A stretch of DNA of 61,717 bases from an uncultured Clostridia bacterium (GCA_934178555.1 CAKPQL010000007.1:1-61717); one strand, 5' to 3'; positions 25,585-35,803 are shown, counted from the first letter of the stretch. Program-made: numbers and translations. Notes: generated by a model not told the origin, from the sequence alone.

Positions 25585-25692
25585 TTTTTAAATAAATAAG
25601 GCACCCCTATTATGAAGTTCCCCTCTTATTAAACTTTTTTGTCTAACAATTTGGTTTTGCTTCATTATGAGCACCTTATTTATCTTCCAACA
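25585..25692. repeat. Large imperfect inverted repeat downstream of the lysozyme gene
   Basis: AAATAAATAAGG (from about 25588) and the block up to ATTATGAAG (25614) pair with CTTCATTATGAG...ACCTTATTTAT (about 25667-25692). The arms are about 27 bp and imperfect, with a loop of about 50 nt. It probably folds as a terminator for the GH25 gene, but it is larger than usual. Confidence 0.5.
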
Positions 25693-25735
25693 TTTTATAA
25701 CTTCATTACTAGTTATTTCGTTTTTTGTTATAATA

Positions 25736-26950
25736 TTATTTTAAATACATTACATCTATATCTACTTCTCCTTCAATACCTTCAACTCTACCATTATTGC
25801 ATAACTGCCACAAGCTATAATCTCCTTCATAATTAGTTTTTTTTGTGTAATGTGCAAGCCATATATCGTATGAAATTGGCATCCACAATCTCTCTAAATA
25901 GCTTTTACTACTATAAAGCATTCCTTTGTATCCTGCTTCTTCTAATGTTTTTAAGAAAGCATTTGCCATATCAGTCAACTCAAACAAACTTAAATGATAA
26001 TCATTAAAAGTATTCCAATTTTCCCAGTCAAAAGCAATTGGTAAAGACACATTATAATCCTTTATCTGCTCTATCACCCATAAAGCATCTCTTTTAGCAT
26101 GTTCATTTGAGTTAGCATAAGAATAAAAGTATATTCCAACATCAATATTATATTCATTTGCCTTTTTAATATTATTTAGGAACTTAGAGTCAACAAAATA
26201 TTCACCATCTGTTCCATATGTTCCACCAACTCTAATTATAATAAATTCCACTCCAGCATTTTTTATAGCTTCAAAATCAATGTCACCTTGCCAAACCGAA
26301 ACATCTATTCCTATTTTAGTGTTTTCTGTTTTATGAGTTTTAATTACATCCGAAAAATATGTGTAAGTTTTAGTTAAATTAGTATTTGATACTGCATCTC
26401 TTTTTTCATTAACATATAAAACAAATTCTTTTTTAGTTTCATTACCACTTCTATCAGTTGCTTTAAATACAAGAGGATAAGCACCTACAGTGTTATAATC
26501 ATATTCACCTTCTATATATTTATTCGGATTACTGTCTTCATTATCTCCACACAAAATTTTTGATGTAAGATCAACATTATTTCCAACAGTTATAGAATAA
26601 CTATCTCCTAGCCAAATAACCGGAGGCACTTTATCTACAACCGAAACTGTATACGTATAATGAGCTTTAATTCCGTCATCATTTATAAATTCAAAAGATA
26701 CACTTTTATCCCCAATTTTAGTAGAATCTATAATATAATCATTAATCAAATTTCCATTAATACTATTAATAAAATCCGAAACATGCTTTTTTTCAGTAAA
26801 ATTTAAAGTTAAATCTTGGACTAATGATACTTCTATTTTTGCATATTTAATTCGTAAGTAATCTATTAATGACTTTATTCCGAGTACGATAAGAATTAAA
26901 GCAATAATAATAGCTAAAAATACTAAAAGTATTTTCTTTTTGTTCTTCAT
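25736..26950 (-). CDS. Membrane-anchored GH25 lysozyme with Ig-like domain
   Basis: It has an N-terminal TM helix (residues 7-28), an Ig/HYR-like domain (residues 110-180: VVDKVPPVIWLG ... ATDRSGNETKKEF) and a C-terminal GH25 muramidase domain. IGIDVSVWQGDIDF contains the catalytic Asp region, FDWENW the second acidic pair and EVDIDVMYLK the terminal strand. It cleaves peptidoglycan at the cell surface. 404 aa; ATG 26950 after GGAGTG. Confidence 0.88.
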   Translation of the reverse strand: MKNKKKILLVFLAIIIALILIVLGIKSLIDYLRIKYAKIEVSLVQDLTLNFTEKKHVSDFINSINGNLINDYIIDSTKIGDKSVSFEFINDDGIKAHYTYTVSVVDKVPPVIWLGDSYSITVGNNVDLTSKILCGDNEDSNPNKYIEGEYDYNTVGAYPLVFKATDRSGNETKKEFVLYVNEKRDAVSNTNLTKTYTYFSDVIKTHKTENTKIGIDVSVWQGDIDFEAIKNAGVEFIIIRVGGTYGTDGEYFVDSKFLNNIKKANEYNIDVGIYFYSYANSNEHAKRDALWVIEQIKDYNVSLPIAFDWENWNTFNDYHLSLFELTDMANAFLKTLEEAGYKGMLYSSKSYLERLWMPISYDIWLAHYTKKTNYEGDYSLWQLCNNGRVEGIEGEVDIDVMYLK

Positions 26951-26992
26951 TATATCACTCCAATATATCCTATATTATGCAATCTACTTTTA

Positions 26993-28540
26993 TTAATGTC
27001 TAAAATGTCTCATTTTTGTGAATATCATCGCAATTCCGTATTCGTTGCATTTATCTATTGATTCTTGGTCTCTTACAGAACCTCCTGGTTGAACTATAGC
27101 TGTTATTCCAGCTTCATGTGCTGCTTCTACGCAGTCTGCAAATGGAAAAAATGCGTCTGATGCTAACACAGAACCTTTAACTATATCTTCACTTATTAAC
27201 TCTTTTGAATGTTCAATAGATTGCTTCGTTGACCAAATTCTATTTACTTGTCCTGGTCCTATTCCTATTGATTGTTTATCTTTTCCTAAAGCGATTCCAT
27301 TAGACTTTACATATTTTACTATTTTCCATGTAAACAACATATCTTCTAATTCTTTATCTGTTGGTTTCCTATTAGTTACAACTTCATATCCATCTAACAA
27401 TTTAGAATCTATAGTTTGAACTATAATTCCGCCATTAATTTTCTTTATATCATACGCATTAGCTGGTTGTTTTACTGTTATGTCTGGCAATTCTAATATT
27501 CTTAAATTTTTCTTTGTTTGAAGCAATTCTAGTGCTTCTGGTTCATAACTTGGTGCAACTATTACCTCTAAAAATATATCTTTCATTTCTAAAGCTACTT
27601 CTTTTGTTATTTCTCTATTTGAAACAACAATTCCACCAAAAATAGACACTTTATCAGCCTCGTATGCTTTTTTCCAAGCATCATATATATTATTGCTACT
27701 TCCCACTCCACAAGGATTTCCGTGTTTACAAGCAACAATTGTTGGTTCATCAAATTCTTTTAATAATTCTAATGCTCCATTTGTATCATTTATATTGTTA
27801 AATGATAATTCTTTTCCGTTTAATTGTTTTGCTGTAGTCAAAGAACCAACACATTTTCCTATTTCTTTATATAGAGCACCTTTTTGATGAGGATTTTCAC
27901 CATATCTCATTTCTTGTACTTTTTCATAAGTTAAAGTAAGTTCGCTAGGAAAACTTTCGTCATTTCTTTGCTCTTTTATATATTTACAAATCATAGCATC
28001 ATAATTTGCTGTATGCTCAAATACTTTTTGCATTAAATAAAATTTGGTATCTAATGATACTTTTCCATTATTATTTAGTTCTTCTAGTACTATACTATAA
28101 TCTTTAGGATCTGTAATTACTGTAACATCTTGATAATTTTTTGCAGCACTTCTTAACATTGTAGGTCCACCTATATCTATGTTTTCAACTGCTTCTTCTC
28201 TACTTACGTTTTCTTTTAATATAGTTTGTTTAAATGGATATAAGTTTACTACAACAAAATCTATAGTATCTATATTTAAGTCTTCTAATTGCTTCATATG
28301 ATTTGGATTACTTCTCATAGCTAATATTCCTGCATGTACTTTTGGGTGAAGTGTTTTTACTCTTCCATCTAGACATTCTGGAAATCCTGTAAGTTCTGAT
28401 ATTTCAATAGCATTAACTCCTTCTTCTTTTAATTTTTTGTATGTACCTCCTGTTGAAATTATTTCAATCCCTTTTTTCTCAAGTTCCTTTGCAAATTCTA
28501 CAATTCCTGTTTTATCTGATACACTAATTAATGCTTTCAT
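26993..28540 (-). CDS. purH: Bifunctional AICAR formyltransferase / IMP cyclohydrolase
   Basis: PurH catalyses the last two steps of IMP synthesis. The N-terminal MGS-like cyclohydrolase domain (ALISVSDKTGIVEFA, ISTGGTYKKL, DGRVKTLHPKVHAG) is followed by the formyltransferase domain (MRYGENPHQ, CKHGNPCGVG, SDAFFPFADCVEAA, QPGGSVRDQE), ending MIFTKMRHFRH. 515 aa. The gene stands apart from other pur genes. A GTCTATTT/AAATAGAC hairpin precedes its ribosome binding site. Confidence 0.97.
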   Translation of the reverse strand: MKALISVSDKTGIVEFAKELEKKGIEIISTGGTYKKLKEEGVNAIEISELTGFPECLDGRVKTLHPKVHAGILAMRSNPNHMKQLEDLNIDTIDFVVVNLYPFKQTILKENVSREEAVENIDIGGPTMLRSAAKNYQDVTVITDPKDYSIVLEELNNNGKVSLDTKFYLMQKVFEHTANYDAMICKYIKEQRNDESFPSELTLTYEKVQEMRYGENPHQKGALYKEIGKCVGSLTTAKQLNGKELSFNNINDTNGALELLKEFDEPTIVACKHGNPCGVGSSNNIYDAWKKAYEADKVSIFGGIVVSNREITKEVALEMKDIFLEVIVAPSYEPEALELLQTKKNLRILELPDITVKQPANAYDIKKINGGIIVQTIDSKLLDGYEVVTNRKPTDKELEDMLFTWKIVKYVKSNGIALGKDKQSIGIGPGQVNRIWSTKQSIEHSKELISEDIVKGSVLASDAFFPFADCVEAAHEAGITAIVQPGGSVRDQESIDKCNEYGIAMIFTKMRHFRH

Positions 28541-28710
28541 ATTTATATCATTCCTTTCAACAAATAAAATGAAGTCTATTTAAAATAGACCTCATTATTA
28601 TATTATAAAACATATTCTTTTTCAACAATTTATTTTGGTTATAAAATCTAATATTACTATTTGTTAAAAATATTTTTCAAGAATGAAAATAGTTTTTTAT
28701 ACCATTTTTT

Positions 28711-29847
28711 CTATTCTCCTAAATAAATCCCTATATTTTTAGCCGTTTTTACTAAATCATGATCCATTGTTACTTTTCTTATATTGCTTTCTTGTGTATC
28801 TCCTGAAACTGCTCCTATTTGCTTGTTATTACCTACAACATCTTCTAATGGCACAGAACCTAATTTGCCATTTTGGATTACAGTTAAAACTCCAAATTCT
28901 CCATTTAATGCTAATTCCATTGCTTTTGCGCCATATTTTGTTGATAAAACTCTATCATATGCTGTTGGTGTACCACCTCTTTGCATATATCCTAAAGTTG
29001 TATTTCTTGCAGTTAACCCAGTAAGTTCTTCTAAATCTTTTGCAACTTTATCTCCTACTCCGCCAAGTTGTGTGTTAATTACTCCTGCTCCACCATCTCT
29101 AGTATTTTTTACTGTTAAGCTTCCGCCTTTAGGAAAAGCACCTTCAGCAACTACAACTATACTAAAGTTTTTTCCTATAGCTTGTCTTTCTTTTATTACT
29201 TTTGCTGCTCCCTCAATATCATAAGGAATTTCTGGAATAAGCGCTATATCTGCACCACCAGCTATTGCAGATTCTAGGGCAATCCATCCAGCATATCTTC
29301 CCATTACCTCTAATACCATTATTCTGTGATGTGTTTCTGCCGTAGAATGAAGCCTATCAATAGCTTCCATTGCAACAGAAACAGCAGTATTATATCCAAA
29401 AGTTATATCCGTACACGCAACATCATTGTCTATTGTTTTTGGAACCCCTATCACATTTAATCCTCTTACAAAAAAGTCTCTCGCAGATTTTTGTGTACTA
29501 TCTCCACCTAAAGTAAATATACAATCAAATCCTGCTTTCTTTGCGTTTTCTATACATATATTTGATAAATCTTTATACTCAACTTTGCCATTTTCTTCCA
29601 CTTTATAATTGAAAACATTCGCATTTAAAGAAGAACCAATTATAGATCCACCTTTATGAAGAATACCTGATGCATTATCTGCAGATGATAATAAAACATA
29701 CTCATCTTTTAATAATCCCCTATATCCATCAATTATTCCATAACATTCAACACCATTTTTCTCAGCGGTTTTAACAATTCCTCTAATAACTGCATTAAAT
29801 CCTGAAACATCTCCACCATTTGCAAGTATTGCGACTTTTTTTATCAT
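28711..29847 (-). CDS. pfp: 6-phosphofructokinase with PPi-type active-site residues
   Basis: It phosphorylates fructose 6-phosphate in glycolysis. I start at ATG 29847 (MIKKVAILANGGD), nine bases after GGAGG; the longer ORF begins without one. The phosphoryl-donor loop is TLGGDSTQ, not the GGDGS of ATP enzymes, and the catalytic segment is VPKTIDND with Lys, as in PPi-dependent and mixed group III enzymes, where ATP enzymes have PGTIDND. RHIMVLEVMGR-like and GYMQRGGTPTAYDR segments complete the site. PPi as donor is an inference. Confidence 0.85.
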   Translation of the reverse strand: MIKKVAILANGGDVSGFNAVIRGIVKTAEKNGVECYGIIDGYRGLLKDEYVLLSSADNASGILHKGGSIIGSSLNANVFNYKVEENGKVEYKDLSNICIENAKKAGFDCIFTLGGDSTQKSARDFFVRGLNVIGVPKTIDNDVACTDITFGYNTAVSVAMEAIDRLHSTAETHHRIMVLEVMGRYAGWIALESAIAGGADIALIPEIPYDIEGAAKVIKERQAIGKNFSIVVVAEGAFPKGGSLTVKNTRDGGAGVINTQLGGVGDKVAKDLEELTGLTARNTTLGYMQRGGTPTAYDRVLSTKYGAKAMELALNGEFGVLTVIQNGKLGSVPLEDVVGNNKQIGAVSGDTQESNIRKVTMDHDLVKTAKNIGIYLGE

Positions 29848-30007
29848 TTGAAAAACCTCCATACAATCTAATTTATTTATATTAGTTATTATATCAATAA
29901 ATAGATTAAATACAAGTTTTTTTGAAAAAATTTTCAGAACAAAAGAATGGTCGTAAATTTCCTTCATATAGTGTACACTACAACAAAAAGTTGATTTTTC
30001 TTATACA

Positions 30008-30041
30008 ATAAAAACAGGTTGCACATTATGTTATGCAACCA
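30008..30041 (-). terminator. Terminator after the 149-aa gene
   Basis: GGTTGCA (30017-30023) pairs with TGCAACC (30034-30040), with a T5 run on the minus strand. Confidence 0.75.
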
Positions 30042-30046
30042 TACTA

Positions 30047-30496
30047 TCATCTTCTAAAAATATTCTTTATTTTATTTAGTATTTTCCTCAATATAGATTC
30101 TTTGTAATCAACCATAGAAAGTTCTTGGTTTTTAGATAAATCACTTTCAATTGTTTTATTTTGTTTTTTATTTGCAAAAATATTATCTAAATTATACTTT
30201 TCTTTTATTTCGTTTTGGTATTTAATTTCATTACTTTCATATTTTGATTTTAAAAATCTTTTTTCATTTTCATCTTTACATAAATATTTAACATACAAAT
30301 ACGAAATTATGGCCAAGGTATTTTGATTTTGTACTTGTTCATTTAAAGGAATATTTACATTTATATCAAAATAATAATCATTATTCTTTTGATATATAAT
30401 TTCATTTTTTATATTATTAGGTAATTCCGAAAACAAATTCAATTTACTCAAAATAGTATATACTTCTGTATATGCTTTTTTATCTTGTGTTATCAT
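30047..30496 (-). CDS. Conserved Clostridial hypothetical protein, 149 aa
   Basis: The N-terminus MITQDKKAYTEVYTIL and the NDYYFDINVNIPL segment resemble a small hydrophilic protein common in Clostridia; the C-terminus is basic (LNKIKNIFRR). No enzyme motif is seen. ATG 30496 has its own AAGGAG site and overlaps the end of the preceding gene by 17 bp, so the two are co-transcribed and possibly co-regulated. Confidence 0.65.
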   Translation of the reverse strand: MITQDKKAYTEVYTILSKLNLFSELPNNIKNEIIYQKNNDYYFDINVNIPLNEQVQNQNTLAIISYLYVKYLCKDENEKRFLKSKYESNEIKYQNEIKEKYNLDNIFANKKQNKTIESDLSKNQELSMVDYKESILRKILNKIKNIFRR

Positions 30497-32188
30497 TGTA
30501 TATCTCCTTTTTATTATTAACTATGCATAAACCATTATGTACCGCTCTAAATTGGGAAGCATTTAATCCAGCAATAGCAGTAGCAATCACTGAATTACTT
30601 AAGTAATTTAAACTTTTATTTTTATCACTTGTTAATATTTCTAATGTTTCTTTTGAAACTTCTCTTCCTGTAAATAGTGCAATTTGCTCAGATTCTGTTA
30701 TACTCTTATTGCATTTTACATCATATTTTCGTGTATTTGAATAATCATTATGAAAAAAATCCTTTGTAGATTTCAAAAAATATTTTAAAGGAAATTTTTC
30801 TAATACTACATTGTTTCTATCCCAAGTTAAATCTGTGCAATACCACTCTCCATCTAATTTTACATTATTCCAAGCATGTCCAGTAGGATCTTTTATATTG
30901 ACTTCAACTCCATTATCTATATCAGGGAAAGCCACTACAGATTGAGCTTCAATTCCAACACATTCACAAACATTTCTTAAAATATCTGCATAACCAGCAC
31001 ATACACATTTTCCTTCAATTAATCCACCATATAAATTTCTACAAGTTATAGCTAACTCCTGATTTTTGCTCCCCTCTTCTGAAATTGCATATTCATCATA
31101 TTCAATATGATCTGCCAACCTTTTGTATATTTCTGTAAAAATTTGTTTTTGAGTTGTTTTTTCTAAATCTATACCGTTCTATTAATTTATCTATAGTTTT
31201 TCGTATTTTTAGATACTCTTCTCTTGTATACGGTCTTCTTTGACCTTGCACCGTATTTAGTCCATCCTCTATTTCAATAGAATTAATTTGAGTAAATTTC
31301 TCAATATCCATTGTAGATAGTTCTGATACATTTTTTATTATTAACTTAGCTGGTAGGTTAATCGGATTTCTCTCACTTATACTAATATAATTCTGAGCAC
31401 TTGATACTATTGTTGCATTTTGTAAATTATTAATGCTATCTATTATAGACTCTACATTTTCTGCTGTTTTATCAAAGTTGTCATCAATTTCAATTTTTAA
31501 ATCCTTTATTTCTGAAAAATTAATTTTATTCATCAATTCCGAATATTCACTTATTTTTACAATATTTCTTTCATATATTTGGGATATTTCATTAAACTTA
31601 GAATCAGAAGTTTTAATTTTCCCTTTATGTTTAATAATTAAATTATTCATTTGGTTTGCATACATAGGATCAATATTATTTTTAAGCAACTCAATATAAG
31701 CAGATGAATTAATATCTGATACTAGTTCAGGATTATGTATATTGCAATTGTGTAAACTCAATTTTAATATTTCATTAAATTTCGAAAACAAACTAGAGTT
31801 TTCATTTGATAAATCTATTCCTTGTAAATGTATTATTTTAATTTTAGAATTCAATTCATCTAAAAAAGACATATCGCATTGAGTATAACTTTTTGCATCT
31901 TTAGAATTGAACATATATATATTAAGATATTCTAAATTAGTTGTATGTTTTAATAATTTTTTTAAATCTTTAATACATAGTTCTATTTCGTTATCATCCA
32001 TAAAAGCTGTATTTATGCTTAAATCATATTTATTTAATAAACTTAATGCAATATTAGAAATCCCGTTTTTCTTCATCATAATATGGCAATTTTTTTCCTG
32101 CATCTTCGGGTTTATAAAACTGGTTATTGTAATTTGTTATTGAGTTATCTAAATTTCTTATAACTTCTTCACTTTCAAATTTTATCAT
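30480..32188 (-). CDS. Transglutaminase-like protein needing two +1 frameshifts at CGG
   Basis: Three overlapping frames form one protein of about 568 aa. From ATG 32188 (GAGGT upstream) frame one encodes MIKFESEEVIRNLD ... YYDEEK and reaches CGG (32065-32063); read on, it stops two codons later. Skipping C gives Gly and the second frame (ISNIALSLLNKY ...), a leucine-rich region of about 296 residues. At the second CGG (31176-31174) skipping C gives GIDLEKTTQKQIF and joins EIYKRLADHIEYD and the papain-like transglutaminase core: CVCAGYADILRNVCE (Cys), GHAWNNVKLDGEWY (His) and DLTWD (Asp). The function is unknown; it could process proteins in the spore or cell envelope. Confidence 0.82.
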
Positions 32189-32243
32189 TTATTTAGTACC
32201 TCATAAATTTTTTAATAAATTTATTATAAAATATTATCAATAA

Positions 32244-32286
32244 AAAATAAAGAGATTTTCAACTAAATTATTGGAAAATCTCTTTT
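32244..32286 (-). terminator. Terminator of the spoIIIA operon
   Basis: AAAGAGATTTTC pairs with GAAAATCTCTTT, with a T-rich tail on the minus strand. Confidence 0.8.
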
Positions 32287-32313
32287 AATATACATTTTTT
32301 TAGTATACTCCTT

Positions 32314-32937
32314 TTATTTACAACTTATGTGTATATTTTCTATTAGTGCTTTCATCTCTCTTGATACTATATTTTGAATCTGAGCAATTTGTTCAGTTGT
32401 TAATTCTTCCGCATCTACTACTACACTTATTTGAGTATCATTTACAAATATAACTACGTCATTAATTCCTTTTGTTTTTATTAAATTTTCGCATATCATT
32501 ATAGCATTTCTAGTAACATTAATTTTGGCAATTTCATTAGCAGCTGTTGCTTTTTGTTCTATTGATATATTATCTCCATCATACATCTTTTGGTATGTTT
32601 CTAACATTTGTGAATACATTTTATCTCTATCTAACTTTGAATTCTCGAAGTAATAATCTTTTTCTTCTGTATTTGACACTAATGTTGCATCTGTTTCTCT
32701 TGATGAATTATTATTTGGATTAGCTGTTGGTGTTTCTATAGTTGTTTCAGTTGTATTACCTCCATTTACTAAAGTAGCATCACCTAATCCATCATTTCCT
32801 TCTGAATCTGCTAAAGATAAACTACTTGCTACAGGTGCCTCTTTTTCATACATTGCTGTAAAATTCAAATATCCTGCCGTTACTAGCATTAATGCAATTA
32901 CTAAGATTATTAATTGATTCCTTTTTAATATTTTCAT
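32314..32937 (-). CDS. spoIIIAH: Stage III sporulation protein AH
   Basis: SpoIIIAH forms the mother-cell ring of the channel joined to SpoIIQ. It has a TM helix (residues 7-27), a Thr/Asn-rich linker, then the YscJ-like domain (KLDRDKMYSQMLETYQKM ... NEIAKINVTRNAIMICENLIKTKG ... VVVDAEELTTEQIAQIQNIV). 207 aa. ATG 32937 after GGAGG. Last gene of the operon. Confidence 0.93.
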   Translation of the reverse strand: MKILKRNQLIILVIALMLVTAGYLNFTAMYEKEAPVASSLSLADSEGNDGLGDATLVNGGNTTETTIETPTANPNNNSSRETDATLVSNTEEKDYYFENSKLDRDKMYSQMLETYQKMYDGDNISIEQKATAANEIAKINVTRNAIMICENLIKTKGINDVVIFVNDTQISVVVDAEELTTEQIAQIQNIVSREMKALIENIHISCK

Positions 32938-33026
32938 TTTTAGTTACCTCCTAAATTATTAATTTTCAAAATACACATCCAATTCCCACGTTTAAAGGTA
33001 TGACAGTTATAATACAATAATAATAA

Positions 33027-33656
33027 TTAATCCATTTCAAACACCTGCACTTTATGGGTTGGAAGCCCTGTAACAGCCTCTACTGCTTGGATTATATTTA
33101 CTTTCACATTTGTGTTACCAGCTCCTTGAGCAATAACTATTGCTCCTTCAATTTTTGGTAAAACTATTTTTTTAGTTATTGGTGTTTTCTCTCCAGACTG
33201 TTCTTCGTATATTATCTCTTTAGAATTATCTGTTTGTTGGATAGTTCTAACCCCTCCATTCGTATCTGTTTCTTGAGTAGTGCTTTCTGTAGATTTTTCA
33301 TTATACATAGGTACTGTTTCGCTAGTTTCTGAATATGTAATAAGGACTTTAACCTGTCCTACGCCAGAAATTTGGGATAGAACCTTTTCCAATTCCTCTG
33401 ATAAATTATATTCTGAATTTTCAGAAATATTACTAGAATTGTTATCTTGATTTGCAAGTTGTTTATATGCTGAACTTTGAGTATTTTCTTTTTGTTTAGA
33501 ATTTCCGTCATCACTTAAAATAACATTTATAGCAATTATTGTTATTATTAATAAAACTAAGAATACAACTAAATTTTCTATTTTTTTCTTGTTATCACCA
33601 TTCTCAGATTTACTTTTAACTAACGCCTTAATATTTTTAAATTTATCACTAAACAT
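33027..33656 (-). CDS. spoIIIAG: Stage III sporulation protein AG
   Basis: This ring-forming membrane protein has a TM helix near residues 28-45, and GVGQVKVLITYSETSE ... GAIVIAQGAGNTNVKVNIIQAVEAVTGLPTHKVQVF is the conserved SpoIIIAG domain. I prefer ATG 33656, eight bases after GAGGAG; a GTG at 33665 lies inside that site. Confidence 0.92.
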   Translation of the reverse strand: MFSDKFKNIKALVKSKSENGDNKKKIENLVVFLVLLIITIIAINVILSDDGNSKQKENTQSSAYKQLANQDNNSSNISENSEYNLSEELEKVLSQISGVGQVKVLITYSETSETVPMYNEKSTESTTQETDTNGGVRTIQQTDNSKEIIYEEQSGEKTPITKKIVLPKIEGAIVIAQGAGNTNVKVNIIQAVEAVTGLPTHKVQVFEMD

Positions 33657-33661
33657 AATTT

Positions 33662-34249
33662 TCACTCCTCATTTATATAAATTTTAGCTTTATCAATTCC
33701 ATAAGTATCCATTAAAACTTCTTTAACTTGATTTATCTGTCCTTCAGAAACATTAAATTTTTTATTACTATTTTCAGACAAATCAATTTTAACTTCATTT
33801 ACATTATTTATATTCTTATTTTTATCTAAAGAAGAAATATGTAAGTATATGCCTAAAATTTCACCATAATTACTTTCAGAATTCATGTCTAGTTTTAATT
33901 CAATTGAATCCACATTAAAACCTGATTTATTAATCTTATTAGTTATATCTTCTTTTAAAATTTTTATATATATATCCTCAATATTAGAATCATTTTCTAA
34001 CAATTCTATATTGCTCATAGTATAGTTTGTTGCTATAGATGTATTTTTATTAATATAATCTTCTATATTAATATTTTGTCCTGTAAATTTTGAAATAATT
34101 GGAGAAATTATAGAAAATAATATATACACTCCAATAACAGTGTTAATATATTTTTTATTATTATTATCTGGCAATAATATCTCTAATATGGTTGCAATAA
34201 TCACTGCTATTACAATGCCTTCTGACCAATCTTTTATCCACGCAATCAA
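33662..34249 (-). CDS. spoIIIAF: Stage III sporulation protein AF
   Basis: Two N-terminal TM helices (IVIAVIIATILEILLP and YINTVIGVYILFSIISPI) precede a soluble domain ending QVKEVLMDTYGIDKAKIYIN, the SpoIIIAF pattern. 195 aa. It starts with TTG at 34249, just after the re-framed end of spoIIIAE (34260), which supports that end. Confidence 0.88.
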   Translation of the reverse strand: MIAWIKDWSEGIVIAVIIATILEILLPDNNNKKYINTVIGVYILFSIISPIISKFTGQNINIEDYINKNTSIATNYTMSNIELLENDSNIEDIYIKILKEDITNKINKSGFNVDSIELKLDMNSESNYGEILGIYLHISSLDKNKNINNVNEVKIDLSENSNKKFNVSEGQINQVKEVLMDTYGIDKAKIYINEE

Positions 34250-34259
34250 AACAAAACAC

Positions 34260-35403
34260 CTACCTATACATTAATCCACTATTTGATATTTTTATAATAA
34301 TTGTTATTCCTACTATTAACATAACAGCAATAAAAAACATTATTGCCAATAGAATTTTAAAAACATCACCCATATGTCCGTAGTAATTTAACAATATTTT
34401 TATCTGCTATAGGCTCACTTAAAGCACTAGCCAGTTGAAACGAAACACTAAGTATAGTCAATTTTATGATGGGCATAGCACATATTCCAATGATTATTGT
34501 AATTCCCACAAAACCTGTTGCATTTTTTAAAATATTGGTACATCCTAAAACTGTGTCTACTGAATCTCCTAGGGCCTTTCCAACAACAGGCACAAAACTA
34601 GACACAACTGCTTTTGTAGTCTTGGCAGTAATGCCATCTACACTACTTGAAAGTGTACCTTCAACAGATAATACACCTACAAATAGTGTAATTATTACAC
34701 CTAAAAACCATACAATACCAGACTTAAAAAATTTAGAAAGCTTTTCTACTTGTATTTTATCTGAAATATTAGATATAATTCCTAGAACAGTACCTATTAA
34801 CAAAATTGGAATAACAGCATTTTGAACAACACCACCAATAAAAGCAATAGAGCCTAATATAATAGGCTGTATAACTGATACTGATATAACACTTCCTGTT
34901 GCTACAACTAATGCCAATAATATCGGAATTAATGAATAAATAAAACCAACTAAATTTTGAATAGACTCTTTAGTTATTCCAATTACTTCAGAAAAACTTG
35001 TAAGCACCAGAGTTACAATTAGAATATATTCAACATAATATGTAATTTTAGAAACACTTTTACCTCCTAAATTTTCACTAACATTTTTTAACAAACTATG
35101 TATTACAACTACTAGCATAACACTTGCAAGAATTCTTATTGAATTTATCATCTCTTTTCCAAATAGTGATAAAATACTTTCATAAACATTTTTATTATTT
35201 ACTTGTCCATTAATAGCAGAATTTAATAATTCATTTACATCTAAATTAGGAAATGTACTTTCTGTATATGTTTGTGACTCCGTTAAAAAATCCGAAATAT
35301 TTAAAATATTCTTTTGTTTTTCTATTATTTCATTAGTAGCATAAGAGTTTATGGAGATATTTATAATTACAAAGAAAATAAAAATAATTTTTTTAATCGT
35401 AAT
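34260..35403 (-). CDS. spoIIIAE: Stage III sporulation protein AE, noncanonical start and +1 frameshift at CGG
   Basis: This multi-pass membrane protein belongs to the feeding-tube complex. Coding begins upstream of the first ATG (35151): the 84-residue open extension encodes a signal-like KKIIFIFFVIINISINSYA segment, with GGAGG at 35413-35409 but no ATG, GTG or TTG; ATT 35403 or ACG 35400 are the candidates. The frame runs to DKNIVKLL and CGG (34380-34378), then stops three codons on. Skipping C34380 gives GHMGDVFKILLAIMFFIAV ... MLIVGITIIIKISNSGLMYR, the normal C-terminal TM helix. Joined length about 380 aa, as expected for the family. Confidence 0.87.
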
Positions 35404-35416
35404 TAATACCTCCTTT

Positions 35417-35803
35417 TTATGGCATAATTTTTATAATTAATTCTAGCAAAGCTTGTATGATAGGAATAGAAATTGCAATAATTAAAACCTTTCCACCTAA
35501 ATCTATTTTTGTGGCAATTGCACTTTCTCCTGCATCTTTACAGATACTGGATGCATATTCAGTTAAAAAAGCAATTCCTGTAATTTTTAATAATATTACT
35601 AAAAATTGATTATTCATATTTGCTTTATTTTGTATGCTAAAAAGTAAAGAAACAATTCCAGATATCTTGTCCATTACTAATAATAAAATTATTGCTCCAG
35701 CAAATATTGATATGTAAATAACAAATTCTGGTTTATATTGCTTTAGAATTATTATAATTATCAGCGAAACCAAACCAACTCCTATAATCTTTATTATTTC
35801 CAT
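35417..35803 (-). CDS. spoIIIAD: Stage III sporulation protein AD
   Basis: The 128-aa membrane protein has about four TM helices: IIKIIGVGLVSLIIIIILKQYKPEF at the start, LLKITGIAFLTEYASSICKDAGESAIATKIDLGGK in the middle and ISIPIIQALLELI at the end. These are the conserved SpoIIIAC/AD-family features. It is intact and has no CGG. Confidence 0.92.
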   Translation of the reverse strand: MEIIKIIGVGLVSLIIIIILKQYKPEFVIYISIFAGAIILLLVMDKISGIVSLLFSIQNKANMNNQFLVILLKITGIAFLTEYASSICKDAGESAIATKIDLGGKVLIIAISIPIIQALLELIIKIMP

